Assembly: GCA_900552135.1 (NCBI GenBank)
Contig: URYN01000002.1
Span: forward strand, 107,852 to 171,851
Reading direction: 5' to 3'
Source of the DNA: an uncultured Clostridium sp.
Lineage (GTDB): Bacteria; Bacillota; Clostridia; TANB77; CAG-508
DNA: 64,000 bases
Shown here: positions 24,324 through 34,406 of the stretch, in pieces
Position numbering within the stretch: the stretch's first letter is position 1
Layout: each line of letters opens with the position of its first letter
Program-made: the position numbers and the translations under genes
The notes under the pieces: generated by a model
Database searches by the model: none
Told to the model about the DNA's origin: nothing
Seen by the model: only the letters and a program-made list of their open reading frames with translations

Positions 24324-27300
24324 CTATTTGCAAACAACTTCTATATTAAAAATTCCTTTTTCTTGCAGTTTGATTTTTCCATCTTCTATTTTATCACCAT
24401 TACACAACACAATTTGTTTTCTATCATAAATATTTGAATCGTCATTTTCATTTGTAACTTTTATATTGTATACACTCTGTTTATACCTATATCTTATTTC
24501 ATACTCCTTCCATTCGTTTGGAACACTTGGTTTTATAGTCATATAGCCTTTTTCTATATTCAATCCCAAAATATATTTTATTCCTGCTATATACATCCAA
24601 CTACTCGAACCAGTATACCAAGTCCAGCCACCTCTACCAGCTAGATTTCCTTTACTATATACATCTGCAGAAATTACATAAGGTTCAACTTTGTACTTCA
24701 TGCTTCCGTCTTTGGTTCTAGAGTGTTCTATCGGATTTATCATTCTAAAATGTTCATAAGCCTGTTCATTCAATCCCAACATCGTTTCTGCAATAATAGT
24801 CCAAACTCCAGCATGTGTATATTGCCCGCCATTTTCTCGTGTTCCTGGCAAATATGATTTTATATATCCTGGGTCTAATTTGCTTTTTTCAAAAGGTGGA
24901 TCTAATAGCTTTATTATTCCAAGTTCTTTATCTATAAGATGATTTTCCAGACTTTCCATTGCAATATATTTCTTGTCGTTGTCTCCTGCTGATGAAATTA
25001 CAGCCCAACTCTGAGATATATTATCAATCTTGCATTCTTCATTTTGAAGACTTCCTAGAATTTCTCCGTCATCTGTAAATGCCCTCTTGAACCACCTGCC
25101 GTCCCAACATTTAGTATTTAATGCCCTTTTTAATTTCTCCATTATTTCCTGATATTTTTCTACTCTTGCTATATCATTTTTGTATTCACAAATGGGAATA
25201 AATTCTTTCAGCACCTCGTACAAGAAAAAACCTAGCCATACACTCTCGCCTTTTCCCTTTACTCCAATGTTGCTCATACCATCGTTCCAGTCTCCTGAAC
25301 CGATTTTTGGAATCTCATGTTCTCCAAAGTCTAAAGATATTTCTATTGCTCTAATACAATGCATATACAGGCTCTCTTTTATGTCTGAATCCTCGTATAA
25401 ATCGTATCTTTCCTCTTCAAAGTCGCTTAATATCTCACCTTTTTTATATGAAACTTGTTCGTCTAAAATTGAATCGTCGCCTGTAAATTTTATATAATCC
25501 GCTGTTACATAAGCCAGCCATAACCTATCATCTGATATTCTACTTCTTATTCCTCTTCCAGATTCTTCATGCCACCAGTGTTCAACATCTCCTTCAATAA
25601 ATTGATGTCTACATGCTCTTATTATTTGCTCTCTTGTTATTGATTCGTCAACATATTTAGCTAGCATTACATCTTGCAGTTGGTCTCTAAATCCATAGGC
25701 CCCTCCCGATTGATAAAATCCTGTTCTTGCATATAATCTGGATACTATGGTCTGATAGATTAGCCAGCCATTTAATAAAATATTGGTTGATTCCATTGGC
25801 GTTTTTACTTGTATTTTTGAAGTCAGTTCTTGCCAATATCTCTTTACTATTTCAAATTCATTTTTACAATTACTTATATTCGAATATTTATATGCTAAAT
25901 CCAATGCATCGTTTTTATTTTTGCAGGCTCCAAGCATTAGAACAATATTTTTCTTCGAGAAAGCTTCGAGTGTAATTTTTATTTCTACTGCTACAATTCC
26001 ATCTTTTCCAAAAGAGTTTTCTCTGTTCAATTCAAGCTGGTCCAGTCCTATTGGATTTTTCAAGGTTGATTCTTTAAAGAAAGAAGTTTTGCTTCCTGTA
26101 TATGATGTTATTTTTTCGCTACAAGATACAAACATTTCATTATTTTCAAAGTTTAGATTTTTTAAAAATAATACATTAGAATCTCTATTTAAATAGCTAT
26201 ATATGAAACCGTTTGATTTTATTTCATCTTCTCCCAGTACGGGTTTAATATAGTAAATTAATTTTAACTTTTTCTTTTGAGGGTTCTTATTTTCTAATGT
26301 TATTAGATTGATTTTTACACTATCCTCTTTTGGTACAAAAACTTCATCTTTTTGCTCTATCTTCGAACTTTCATGAATATATCTTGCATACCCGAAGCCA
26401 TAAGTTACGAAATAGTCATTCTCATCATGCATTGGATTATAGCCTAAAGACCATTTCTTATCAGTATCTAAGTCCTTGAAATATATTATTTCTGACGGAA
26501 CATCTGCAACTTGGTCATTTGACCATGCCGTTAATCTATTTAGTCTGCTATTTTTGTTCCAGGTATATCCTCCCATGCTGTCTGTAACCAGAGTTCCAAA
26601 GTTTTTATTTGCCAATATATTACTCCATACCGTTGGAAGTTTATGGTTAGAATTTATTCTTATATTGTATTCTTTTCCATCTTCTGAAAATCCACCAAAA
26701 TCGTTATAATATTTAAGATTTTCTAAGTTTTTGTTTTCTTTAGAATGTTCTTCGATTATATTATTTTTTACTAAATCGTAACCTGTTTCTTTAATATTCT
26801 CTGTTATCCTTGTCTCTAAATCTTCCATCTGTAGTTTCAATAAACTTTCTGATGCATCAAATACAAGATTTGCTCTTGTTTCTAGAAGTACCTTATCCGC
26901 ATCATTTACATCATTTAAACAGAAAATTCCCCCTGAAATATTCAAAAGATATGATAAGTTTCTATTGAATATCTGTGTCTGAATCGCATCTCTAACATAG
27001 TTTTCATAAGAATCTTTTTCTTCATCTATAATTACCAAATCAACAGCAATATTTTTTACTCTAAAAAATTCGTAACATGCAAGAATCTCACCAATGAAAT
27101 CTATGTCGTTTATGTCTTTTATTTTTACCAGTAATATTGGCAAATCTCCTGATATTCCATATTTCCATAAGCCCTCCACAGGAAACGATTTCAAATTTTT
27201 GTTGTAATTATCTTGTCTTAGATTTTGCATATTTTTTAAAGATACTTTCGGTTGAAATAATAAATATGCTAATATTTTTTGATATAATTCGACTTCTTTC

Positions 27301-30300
27301 CCCTTTATTCCTAAATACCTATTTTCCGCTTCGCTCTTTGCCTTCAACAATTCAAAAGTTCGCTTGATATTCTCATTATTCATAAATCTTGTTAGATTTT
27401 TTATTGCTGTTTCTTTATCAAATTCTACAGATATTATAAGATTCAAAACCGTCGTTTCTTCTGGTGAAACATTTACAGTCTTCTTCATTGCCAGTAATGG
27501 ATTTAGCGTATATCCAAGTTTTTTACTGAAAGGTATTGAATTGCTTATTTCGGTTGGAACTCCATAATTGCATCTTCCTACCAACCTCTCTTTATCTATT
27601 TCGTATTCAGAGTCTCCCAAAACAAATGCATCTTCTGTATATAAACATACCGCCATATAAACATCATGTTCCGCTTTTGTATGAGCTTCTCTTTTTATTA
27701 AAATTGTATTCAGATTGTCTATATATTCATAAGATAGAAACAAATTGTTAAATGCCTTATGCGAATAGTCTTGTAACTCGCTTGATATTACTGGTTCTAA
27801 GGTTGCTGTTACTTCTAATATTTCATCTGTATTTCCGAAGTTTTTCAATTCAATTCTTCTTATTTCCAATGGCTCGTCTGGGCTTACAATTACCTTTGTT
27901 GAAGTTTCTATATTTTCGTCCCTTCTGATAATCTTATCTTGTTCTGGCGAAAAAATTACATTGTATTTTTCAGGTTTATGCACATTTTTTGAATAGGTAT
28001 TTGTCCATAAATTTTTATTTCTTATATTTTTTATATAGAATTTTATCCCCTGTTCTTCCTCATCTGTTTGCTTAAATCTGTTTACCAAAAGATTCTTATA
28101 TTTGCTATATCCATTTCCATATTGGTCCATTACAATTGTGTATTTGTCATTTGCAATTACATTAGAAATATTTAGATACTCATTTATTTTTGAATATTCT
28201 CTTTGAGTATAATCCTCATAGTCCTTATATTTAATCTTTTCAACTTTTTCCTTTTCTTCTTTTGTAGTAATCATATTTTTAGGCATCTTTTCTTCTAACA
28301 ATATGCTTACTGCTTTTATTTCTGGATTATCCATAAACCTTTTTTGTATGATATTATTATTCATTAAATTGTCGATTGATAGTAGTATTAATCCCTGATG
28401 ATGTGCCATATATGTTTTTACTGGTTGTTTTCCATTTTTGTTTCTTCCCGGAGTATAATCTATTGATTCATAGAATCCATAAGTATTATACATTCCTTCT
28501 GTTTCTAATCTTTTTAAGTTCTCTATAACTTGTTTCGGAATTTCATTCACGGCAAGTACTGAACCATAAGAAGAAACAACTATCTCATCAGACAATCCCC
28601 TTTTTAGACCTAACCATGGTATTCCAAAAGCTTTATATTGATAGTTATTATTTAGGTCTTTTAGATTAAATGCCGCTTCCGATATTCCAAAAGGGATTCC
28701 TAGCTTTTTAGAATATTCAAGTTGACTCATTATCATAAACTTACATGATTCATCTAATATACTTCCTGGATATTGAGGAATATTTATACTTGGCATAAGA
28801 TATTCAAACGATGTTCCTGCCCACGAGATTAGCCCTTTGTAACTGTTTAGACTAGTTAGTGTTCTACTTAAATTGTACCAATGTTTTTCAGATATATCCT
28901 TTTTTGCAATTGCAACTAAACTTGCCTGTCTTGCTTCTGAAGCTAATAAATCATAATATGAGTCTGTTAGCTTTCCGTCTTCAACATTGAAGCCAACCGA
29001 GAATAGTCTATTTTCCTCATCATACAACACTTTAAAATCAGTGTTTTCAATTAGATTCGTAATCGCATCAATCATGAAATCAATCTTTTTTAAATTACTA
29101 TTTTCACTCTGAACATTTGACTGAATATATTCTGTTGAAATATTTTTTTCTTGGTTTTCTTCTCGTAAAATTTTCTGTTTTTCTTCGTTGTTTGGATTTT
29201 CTTTATTCTCTTCTAGTAATTTTTTATTAATTCTATCTGGTTCGTCGAGTGTATTTCTTTCTTGCAATATTTCCTGAATCTTCTCTTTTTTATCTACTAG
29301 AAATTGCTTCAATACGTATAGATAACCAACAAAATTTCCACTATCTACAGACGATATATATCTTGGAATTAGAGGTGCAAGAGTTTCTGTGTTGTACCAA
29401 TTATAGAGATGTCCATTCCACTTTTCTAGACTAATAATTGTATTTACCATCTTGTATAATAGGTCTATTGTATCTTCAAAGTTTTCATATTTCAAATCAT
29501 AACTTGCCATTATAGAAAGCAGTGCGAGTCCTATATTGGTAGAAGATGTTCTCATTACAATTCTTGGTTTTCTATCTTCTTGATAATTGTCTGGAGGCAA
29601 GAAATTGCCTTTTTCATTTATATTTTCTTTGAAATATAACCAGGTTCTCTTTCCCACTTCTAGAAGATATTTTCTTTCTTCTGGTAATAGTTTTTCCTTT
29701 GCACATACTGTATTATTCTTCTTACTTAATTTGCACATAAGATATGGGGCCAATAGCCACGCGAAAGAAAATATCAAAAGCAATATAGAATAGCCCATTA
29801 TCATATTTGTTTTCTCGTATCCATTCATGTTGCTTTGACACAAATTGTTTATTCCATATATTCCAGCAATAACGCCAATTATTCCCAAAATGGTATTTAA
29901 TATCATCGACTTATAGTAAGAAATGCAATCTGTTTTTGACATCTTTTCCGCTTCTTCCGAAGTTGTCCACTCTAACAAATGTTTCTTACTCTTCAACATT
30001 CTATATGCAGTTTTAATTTCTGCTTTTATGGCAATTAACATCTTGTCTGGAATAAGTGTTAAATCAATTAAGCCTCTTAGTACAGAGGCTTTTACCCCAT
30101 CAGTAGTTTCTACAAACCTTTTCGTTTTTACATTGCCATTCTTTTTTGAAATTATTAAATTCAATATATCAAGAAACATCGGCATAAGTACTGATATTAA
30201 TGCAATTACAAAAATAAATGCAAGATTTATTTTTAATATTATTGCCATTAACAAAACGAATAAGAAACACAAAAATACCGAAGTTTCCTGCTTACTTCTT

Positions 30301-32765
30301 ACAATATTACAAAATATTTTGTATTTGCTTAGCAAATTCAATGGATTATTTTTCATTACGCCATTTTTGTTTTCTATTTTTTTGTTCAGCCATTGTAAAA
30401 TCTGGTAATCTCCTCTGGTCCATCTATATAGCCTAGTTCTAAAACTCATGTATGAGCTAGGAAAACCGTCCATCAGCATTATATCTGATGCAAGTGCACA
30501 CCTTAGATAATTTCCCTCTAATAAATCGTGACTCAAAACTGTATTTTCTTTTATCTCATTATTCAACACTTTAGAAAATACTCGTAAATCGTAAATTCCC
30601 TTACCTGTAAATATTCCTTCATCAAAATTATCTTGATACACATCGGATATTGCATTTGTATATGAATCCGTTCCTCCCTCTCCTGCGTAAATTTGTGTAA
30701 ATTTGCTGGCTCTTGTTTCTCTTAGTCCTATTCCAACTCTTGGAGCAATTAGTGCATGCCCTAATACAACCGCATCTCCCGTTCTATTCATTATAGGTTG
30801 GTTAAGAATATGTGCCATCGCTCCCACAAGTTCTAGTCCAGAATTTAAACTAAGTTCAGTATCTGCATCAAGTGTTATTATATATTTTATATCTTCAATC
30901 TTTTCTATTGTATTTATCCTGAACGGATTTTTCGTATTTCCAAGCAAGTACTCGTTAAACTGATTCAAGAGTCCTCTTTTTCTTTCCCAGCCCATATAAC
31001 ACTCTTCACCATCAGACCAAGTTCTCTTTCTATACACAAAATTGAATATATTTGCCTTATACTTCTCGTTTAAATTTTGAACTTCTTCTATTCCTTTACT
31101 TATTATCTCTTCATCAAAATCCTCCTTTTCCTTGCTACTTGTTGTTACATCTCCTAAAAGAGTAAAATATAAGTTTTTACTCTTATTCGCAAGATAGTAT
31201 ACTTCTAGCTTTTTCATGAGTTCGTCTACCTTTTTTGCATTTGATAATATGCTAGGAATTACAACCATAGTCTTCTGGCTTTCGGGAATTCCATTCTGAA
31301 AGTCAAGTTTTGGAATAAGCTTTGGTTTCACTACTTTGCTCAAAATATATTGTGTTATTTTCACTATTATATTTTGAATTGGAATTATGGTAATAAGAAA
31401 TACTACTATAGCTAAAACAATGCTCCACGCAGTTCCACCAGCTAACTCTTTAAGCCTATTATTAATGCAATATTCTGCACCCAAACTCATAATTATAGAT
31501 AAAATAACAGATAATACCCAAATTGAACTTATATATATCTTTGTTTTCTCTTCATTAGTTATATATCTCTTATTTTTTTCTAAGAGAATATTTAATAATT
31601 CTTCTTTTCCTTTCGACACAAGATAATAGCCAATATGTGCCTTTTTTAGATTGCTTTCTTTTCCTTCCTCAATGTTATTCATCTCGTTTTTGCTAAGTTC
31701 CAGAGCTTTTTTCGCAATGTATAATTCTGAAATTTTTGTTTTTTGAGAAATTTCAACTATACTATTTCTGTAATATGTTTTCGTATCAGCATCCATAATT
31801 TCATATTGTGCAACAGGATCCTTTTTTAATATATCTTCGACTCTGTTTATTTTTTCAAATATTTCTAAGAAATTTATTCTAGAAATCTTTTTTAAACTTA
31901 TGATACAATTACCGATAATGACCTTTTTTATAGCAATATCATAATGTTCTCTTTTTACAATCTCTGTTATTGAACTTCCTGTTTTGTACACTTCATCTTC
32001 TAATATTTTTAAATAACCAGATGCCTTACTTCCATATTTTTTTAACTTGTATGACATATATTCTACAAAAGCATTCTTCATCGGAGTAGTTTTTATCAAA
32101 TTTACTTTTCCATAATTTAAGGTTCTTCTTCTTGACTCGCTTTCATCAAAATATCTAGAAAGAATATCTTCAACTCTATCTTTTTGAATTTGTGACAAAT
32201 AAATACTCTCACAGATTTCACGTATTTTTTCTATCAATGCAATTTGGATAAAAGTTCCAATATTCCATATTTCATTCATACTCAACGTCTTTTTATTTTG
32301 ATAACTAGTTAACATTTGTTCTAGATTCTCTGAATTTATTTTTCCATCTGTATAAGCACACATTTCACACGCAATTACATAAATTCTGGCAAAGCCTCTA
32401 TATTGTCCGTTAGCCAGCCCTAAAAATTCCGTATATTTTTTTAATGTTAATTCCTTGCTTATACTTTTTGTAATCTCTTCAATGATGTACAAATTATCTA
32501 GCACCCATTCTCCAGCTGGATGAATAGGAATTCCCTGTTTTATTTGTTCATTCAAAAGTTTATAAGTTGCCTTTATAAAAGCATAATTTTCTTTTAATCT
32601 TGGTATCGGATATGTGTCCGTACTAGAATTATGACTCAATATATGGTCAGATGCCATCTTCTCTAAGTATTCATTTAATTGGTTTCTATCTAAAATTGTT
32701 CCCTTAATATTTAAAATTCGTTTTTCTTTCAAAAAAATCCACTCCTTGGAATACGTTTTACACAT
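24324..32765 (-). CDS. Cyclic beta-1,2-glucan synthase-like protein (GT84 plus glycoamylase-like plus GH94 domains)
   Basis: 2813 residues, the size of NdvB/ChvB. Cyclic beta-1,2-glucan synthases make a cytoplasmic or periplasmic cyclic polymer; an unrelated linear product is possible. In order: an N-terminal helical part, a membrane pair (about 430-480), a glycosyltransferase segment with Y-I-I-T-L-D-A-D-T-E-L (about residue 632) and G-K-G-I-Y-D, more membrane segments (about 825-1000), a glycoamylase-like region with Y-M-A-H-H-Q-G-L (about 1455), and the C-terminal GH94 phosphorylase domain with F-R-D-Q-L-Q-D and G-S-G-D-W-N-D-G (about 2490, holding the expected catalytic Asp). The GGAG site fits the ATG at 32765. 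Despite more than 2800 codons it contains no in-frame CGG. Two genes around it (the unknown protein and the small membrane protein) may not be related. Confidence 0.85.
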   Translation of the reverse strand: MCKTYSKEWIFLKEKRILNIKGTILDRNQLNEYLEKMASDHILSHNSSTDTYPIPRLKENYAFIKATYKLLNEQIKQGIPIHPAGEWVLDNLYIIEEITKSISKELTLKKYTEFLGLANGQYRGFARIYVIACEMCAYTDGKINSENLEQMLTSYQNKKTLSMNEIWNIGTFIQIALIEKIREICESIYLSQIQKDRVEDILSRYFDESESRRRTLNYGKVNLIKTTPMKNAFVEYMSYKLKKYGSKASGYLKILEDEVYKTGSSITEIVKREHYDIAIKKVIIGNCIISLKKISRINFLEIFEKINRVEDILKKDPVAQYEIMDADTKTYYRNSIVEISQKTKISELYIAKKALELSKNEMNNIEEGKESNLKKAHIGYYLVSKGKEELLNILLEKNKRYITNEEKTKIYISSIWVLSVILSIIMSLGAEYCINNRLKELAGGTAWSIVLAIVVFLITIIPIQNIIVKITQYILSKVVKPKLIPKLDFQNGIPESQKTMVVIPSILSNAKKVDELMKKLEVYYLANKSKNLYFTLLGDVTTSSKEKEDFDEEIISKGIEEVQNLNEKYKANIFNFVYRKRTWSDGEECYMGWERKRGLLNQFNEYLLGNTKNPFRINTIEKIEDIKYIITLDADTELSLNSGLELVGAMAHILNQPIMNRTGDAVVLGHALIAPRVGIGLRETRASKFTQIYAGEGGTDSYTNAISDVYQDNFDEGIFTGKGIYDLRVFSKVLNNEIKENTVLSHDLLEGNYLRCALASDIMLMDGFPSSYMSFRTRLYRWTRGDYQILQWLNKKIENKNGVMKNNPLNLLSKYKIFCNIVRSKQETSVFLCFLFVLLMAIILKINLAFIFVIALISVLMPMFLDILNLIISKKNGNVKTKRFVETTDGVKASVLRGLIDLTLIPDKMLIAIKAEIKTAYRMLKSKKHLLEWTTSEEAEKMSKTDCISYYKSMILNTILGIIGVIAGIYGINNLCQSNMNGYEKTNMIMGYSILLLIFSFAWLLAPYLMCKLSKKNNTVCAKEKLLPEERKYLLEVGKRTWLYFKENINEKGNFLPPDNYQEDRKPRIVMRTSSTNIGLALLSIMASYDLKYENFEDTIDLLYKMVNTIISLEKWNGHLYNWYNTETLAPLIPRYISSVDSGNFVGYLYVLKQFLVDKKEKIQEILQERNTLDEPDRINKKLLEENKENPNNEEKQKILREENQEKNISTEYIQSNVQSENSNLKKIDFMIDAITNLIENTDFKVLYDEENRLFSVGFNVEDGKLTDSYYDLLASEARQASLVAIAKKDISEKHWYNLSRTLTSLNSYKGLISWAGTSFEYLMPSINIPQYPGSILDESCKFMIMSQLEYSKKLGIPFGISEAAFNLKDLNNNYQYKAFGIPWLGLKRGLSDEIVVSSYGSVLAVNEIPKQVIENLKRLETEGMYNTYGFYESIDYTPGRNKNGKQPVKTYMAHHQGLILLSIDNLMNNNIIQKRFMDNPEIKAVSILLEEKMPKNMITTKEEKEKVEKIKYKDYEDYTQREYSKINEYLNISNVIANDKYTIVMDQYGNGYSKYKNLLVNRFKQTDEEEQGIKFYIKNIRNKNLWTNTYSKNVHKPEKYNVIFSPEQDKIIRRDENIETSTKVIVSPDEPLEIRRIELKNFGNTDEILEVTATLEPVISSELQDYSHKAFNNLFLSYEYIDNLNTILIKREAHTKAEHDVYMAVCLYTEDAFVLGDSEYEIDKERLVGRCNYGVPTEISNSIPFSKKLGYTLNPLLAMKKTVNVSPEETTVLNLIISVEFDKETAIKNLTRFMNNENIKRTFELLKAKSEAENRYLGIKGKEVELYQKILAYLLFQPKVSLKNMQNLRQDNYNKNLKSFPVEGLWKYGISGDLPILLVKIKDINDIDFIGEILACYEFFRVKNIAVDLVIIDEEKDSYENYVRDAIQTQIFNRNLSYLLNISGGIFCLNDVNDADKVLLETRANLVFDASESLLKLQMEDLETRITENIKETGYDLVKNNIIEEHSKENKNLENLKYYNDFGGFSEDGKEYNIRINSNHKLPTVWSNILANKNFGTLVTDSMGGYTWNKNSRLNRLTAWSNDQVADVPSEIIYFKDLDTDKKWSLGYNPMHDENDYFVTYGFGYARYIHESSKIEQKDEVFVPKEDSVKINLITLENKNPQKKKLKLIYYIKPVLGEDEIKSNGFIYSYLNRDSNVLFLKNLNFENNEMFVSCSEKITSYTGSKTSFFKESTLKNPIGLDQLELNRENSFGKDGIVAVEIKITLEAFSKKNIVLMLGACKNKNDALDLAYKYSNISNCKNEFEIVKRYWQELTSKIQVKTPMESTNILLNGWLIYQTIVSRLYARTGFYQSGGAYGFRDQLQDVMLAKYVDESITREQIIRACRHQFIEGDVEHWWHEESGRGIRSRISDDRLWLAYVTADYIKFTGDDSILDEQVSYKKGEILSDFEEERYDLYEDSDIKESLYMHCIRAIEISLDFGEHEIPKIGSGDWNDGMSNIGVKGKGESVWLGFFLYEVLKEFIPICEYKNDIARVEKYQEIMEKLKRALNTKCWDGRWFKRAFTDDGEILGSLQNEECKIDNISQSWAVISSAGDNDKKYIAMESLENHLIDKELGIIKLLDPPFEKSKLDPGYIKSYLPGTRENGGQYTHAGVWTIIAETMLGLNEQAYEHFRMINPIEHSRTKDGSMKYKVEPYVISADVYSKGNLAGRGGWTWYTGSSSWMYIAGIKYILGLNIEKGYMTIKPSVPNEWKEYEIRYRYKQSVYNIKVTNENDDSNIYDRKQIVLCNGDKIEDGKIKLQEKGIFNIEVVCK

Positions 32766-32829
32766 ATTTTCTCCAAGAAGTGGAAAAGTTATTCATTTTT
32801 AAAATAACGTTTTAGTTATTATTTCATTC

Positions 32830-33291
32830 CTAATTATTGTTCACATCATTTTGTGATGTTTTTGTTGCTGGTCCAACATATTGTGCAGAACCGAATCCCA
32901 AAATCATCTCGAAAATTGGTGCCAAGAATATTAGTCCTATTATAAATCCAGTAGATTGATTAAATGCTTTGCCAAGTTTAACCATAGATACAATTCCTAA
33001 TGTAACAGATATAATCCAACCTACAACAGGTACCCAGATTAACAAAAATAGTAATAACAACCAAGGTGATAAGCCAGATATTTTGTATAAAATAATTACA
33101 TTATAAATTGGTATGATTGACTTCCATCCCTCTTCTCCAGCTTTTACGAATATTTTCCATTGGGCAACTACTAATGCAACATAGAATGCTATAACAAAAA
33201 TACTATATGTACTTATTATAGAAGCCAATGTAGCAGCAGATACAGCAGTTCCAACTGAAGAGCTATAACCATAATCATAGTAATCGTACAT
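32830..33291 (-). CDS. Small membrane protein with four hydrophobic segments (DUF5684-like)
   Basis: 153 residues. After a Tyr/Asp/Ser-rich start (M-Y-D-Y-Y-D-Y-G-Y) come about four hydrophobic segments, with W-K-S-I-I-P-I-Y-N between the first two and V-G-W-I-I-S-V-T-L-G-I-V-S near the third; this resembles a family of unknown function (DUF5684) often found in Firmicutes as a signal-peptidase companion. The open frame runs to 33354, but GGGGG six bases before the ATG at 33291 marks that start. Confidence 0.7.
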   Translation of the reverse strand: MYDYYDYGYSSSVGTAVSAATLASIISTYSIFVIAFYVALVVAQWKIFVKAGEEGWKSIIPIYNVIILYKISGLSPWLLLLFLLIWVPVVGWIISVTLGIVSMVKLGKAFNQSTGFIIGLIFLAPIFEMILGFGSAQYVGPATKTSQNDVNNN

Positions 33292-33451
33292 AAAAATCCC
33301 CCTTTCCTCTTTTTTCACGATTAGGTTATCATAACTATACAAAAATTTCAACAAAATTTCTCAATTTATGATTTTTTTCCAATTTATGATTTTATTTTAC
33401 AAAATTTTTATTGCAATAATTTACAAAATTACATTCAATTTTCACTTAACA

Positions 33452-34174
33452 TTACTTTACAAAATAGTCCATTATTCCATTACATATTCCCCATGCAAGT
33501 TTTTCTTGATAATCCTCTGTTTGTAGTTCTTTTTCCTCTTCTTCATTAGATAAAAATCCACATTCCACTATGCATGTTGGAATTTCCACATGCTTTATAA
33601 TATAAACATTGTTTATTTCCAATGGAACTCTCTTATTTTCTTTTTGAATAGCTTCATTTAAATTCATTTGAATACTTGTTGCCAATTTCTTTCCTTCCTC
33701 ACTTTTCTTTTTGTAGAAAGTCTGCCAACCATAATATTGACTTTGAGGTATTTTATTTAGATGTATGCTTACAAAAATATCCGCGGATGAATTATTTCCT
33801 ATTTTAACCCTATTCTTTATATCTGATACCTTTTTTTCTCTTAAAGTCTTCTTTCCCTCATTATAAATTGCGTTATCATCAGAACGTGTTAATATTACTT
33901 TTGCTCCACTCTGCTCAAGTAGTTTCTGTAATTTTAGTGCAATTTGCAAATTAATATGAGCCTCAATCACGCCATTTTTGCTAACAGCACCTCCATCTTC
34001 TCCACCATGTCCTGCATCAATTACAATTGTTTTGCTATCAACTGGTGTTGCCATCGTTTCGAAGGTTTTTGATTTTATCGTGTTCTCACTAGCGGTTTGT
34101 ATCATAAACATTCCAACTGGTAGAATTGTTGCTATAGTAAGAAATATAATTCTTTTTTTGTTAATTTTGAACAT
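33452..34174 (-). CDS. cwlD: N-acetylmuramoyl-L-alanine amidase, CwlD type
   Basis: Makes the muramic-delta-lactam of the spore cortex with PdaA in sporulating Firmicutes. 240 residues: an N-terminal membrane anchor or signal peptide (about residues 9-27), then an Amidase_3 fold with zinc ligands and catalytic residues in I-D-A-G-H-G-G-E-D (His56), E-A-H-I-N-L (Glu71), F-V-S-I-H-L-N (His138), and the general base in V-E-C-G-F-L-S (Glu204). All are present. It stands alone before rpoC. Other Amidase_3 enzymes would be expected to carry wall-binding domains, so CwlD is the best match. Confidence 0.9.
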   Translation of the reverse strand: MFKINKKRIIFLTIATILPVGMFMIQTASENTIKSKTFETMATPVDSKTIVIDAGHGGEDGGAVSKNGVIEAHINLQIALKLQKLLEQSGAKVILTRSDDNAIYNEGKKTLREKKVSDIKNRVKIGNNSSADIFVSIHLNKIPQSQYYGWQTFYKKKSEEGKKLATSIQMNLNEAIQKENKRVPLEINNVYIIKHVEIPTCIVECGFLSNEEEEKELQTEDYQEKLAWGICNGIMDYFVK

Positions 34175-34246
34175 AAAAATCTCCTATAAAATATTAAAAT
34201 TTATTACTTTTAATATATTCATAAGAGACTAATTTAATGCATTGGG

Positions 34247-34352
34247 TGTACATTTTGGTTCCGGTACATTTTGGTTCCGGGGAAAAATTGTACTTAACCC
34301 CAAATGTGTAATTTGGTTCCGGTGGAAAAAATGTACCGAGAAAAATTGTACT
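34247..34352. mobile_element. Degenerate IS21-like element end (transposase-binding repeats only)
   Basis: Three copies of T-G/C-A-TTTGGTTCCGG (TACATTTTGGTTCCGG at about 34249 and 34265, TGTAATTTGGTTCCGG at about 34307) alternate with three copies of GAAAAA(T/A)TGTAC. This multiple-repeat layout resembles the terminal regions of IS21-family insertion sequences. No istA/istB gene is present, so it would be a solo end. The assignment is from memory of that family and not verified. Confidence 0.45.
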
Positions 34353-34373
34353 AATTCTTTCTTAACATTAAAA

Positions 34374-34402
34374 AAAACGTCTCAACTAGAGACGTCTTTT
34401 TT
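34374..34402 (-). terminator. Intrinsic terminator of the rpoBC operon
   Basis: On the minus strand, GACGTCTC and GAGACGTT pair around TAGTT, followed by eight T residues, directly after the rpoC stop. Confidence 0.9.
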
Positions 34403-34406
34403 ATTA

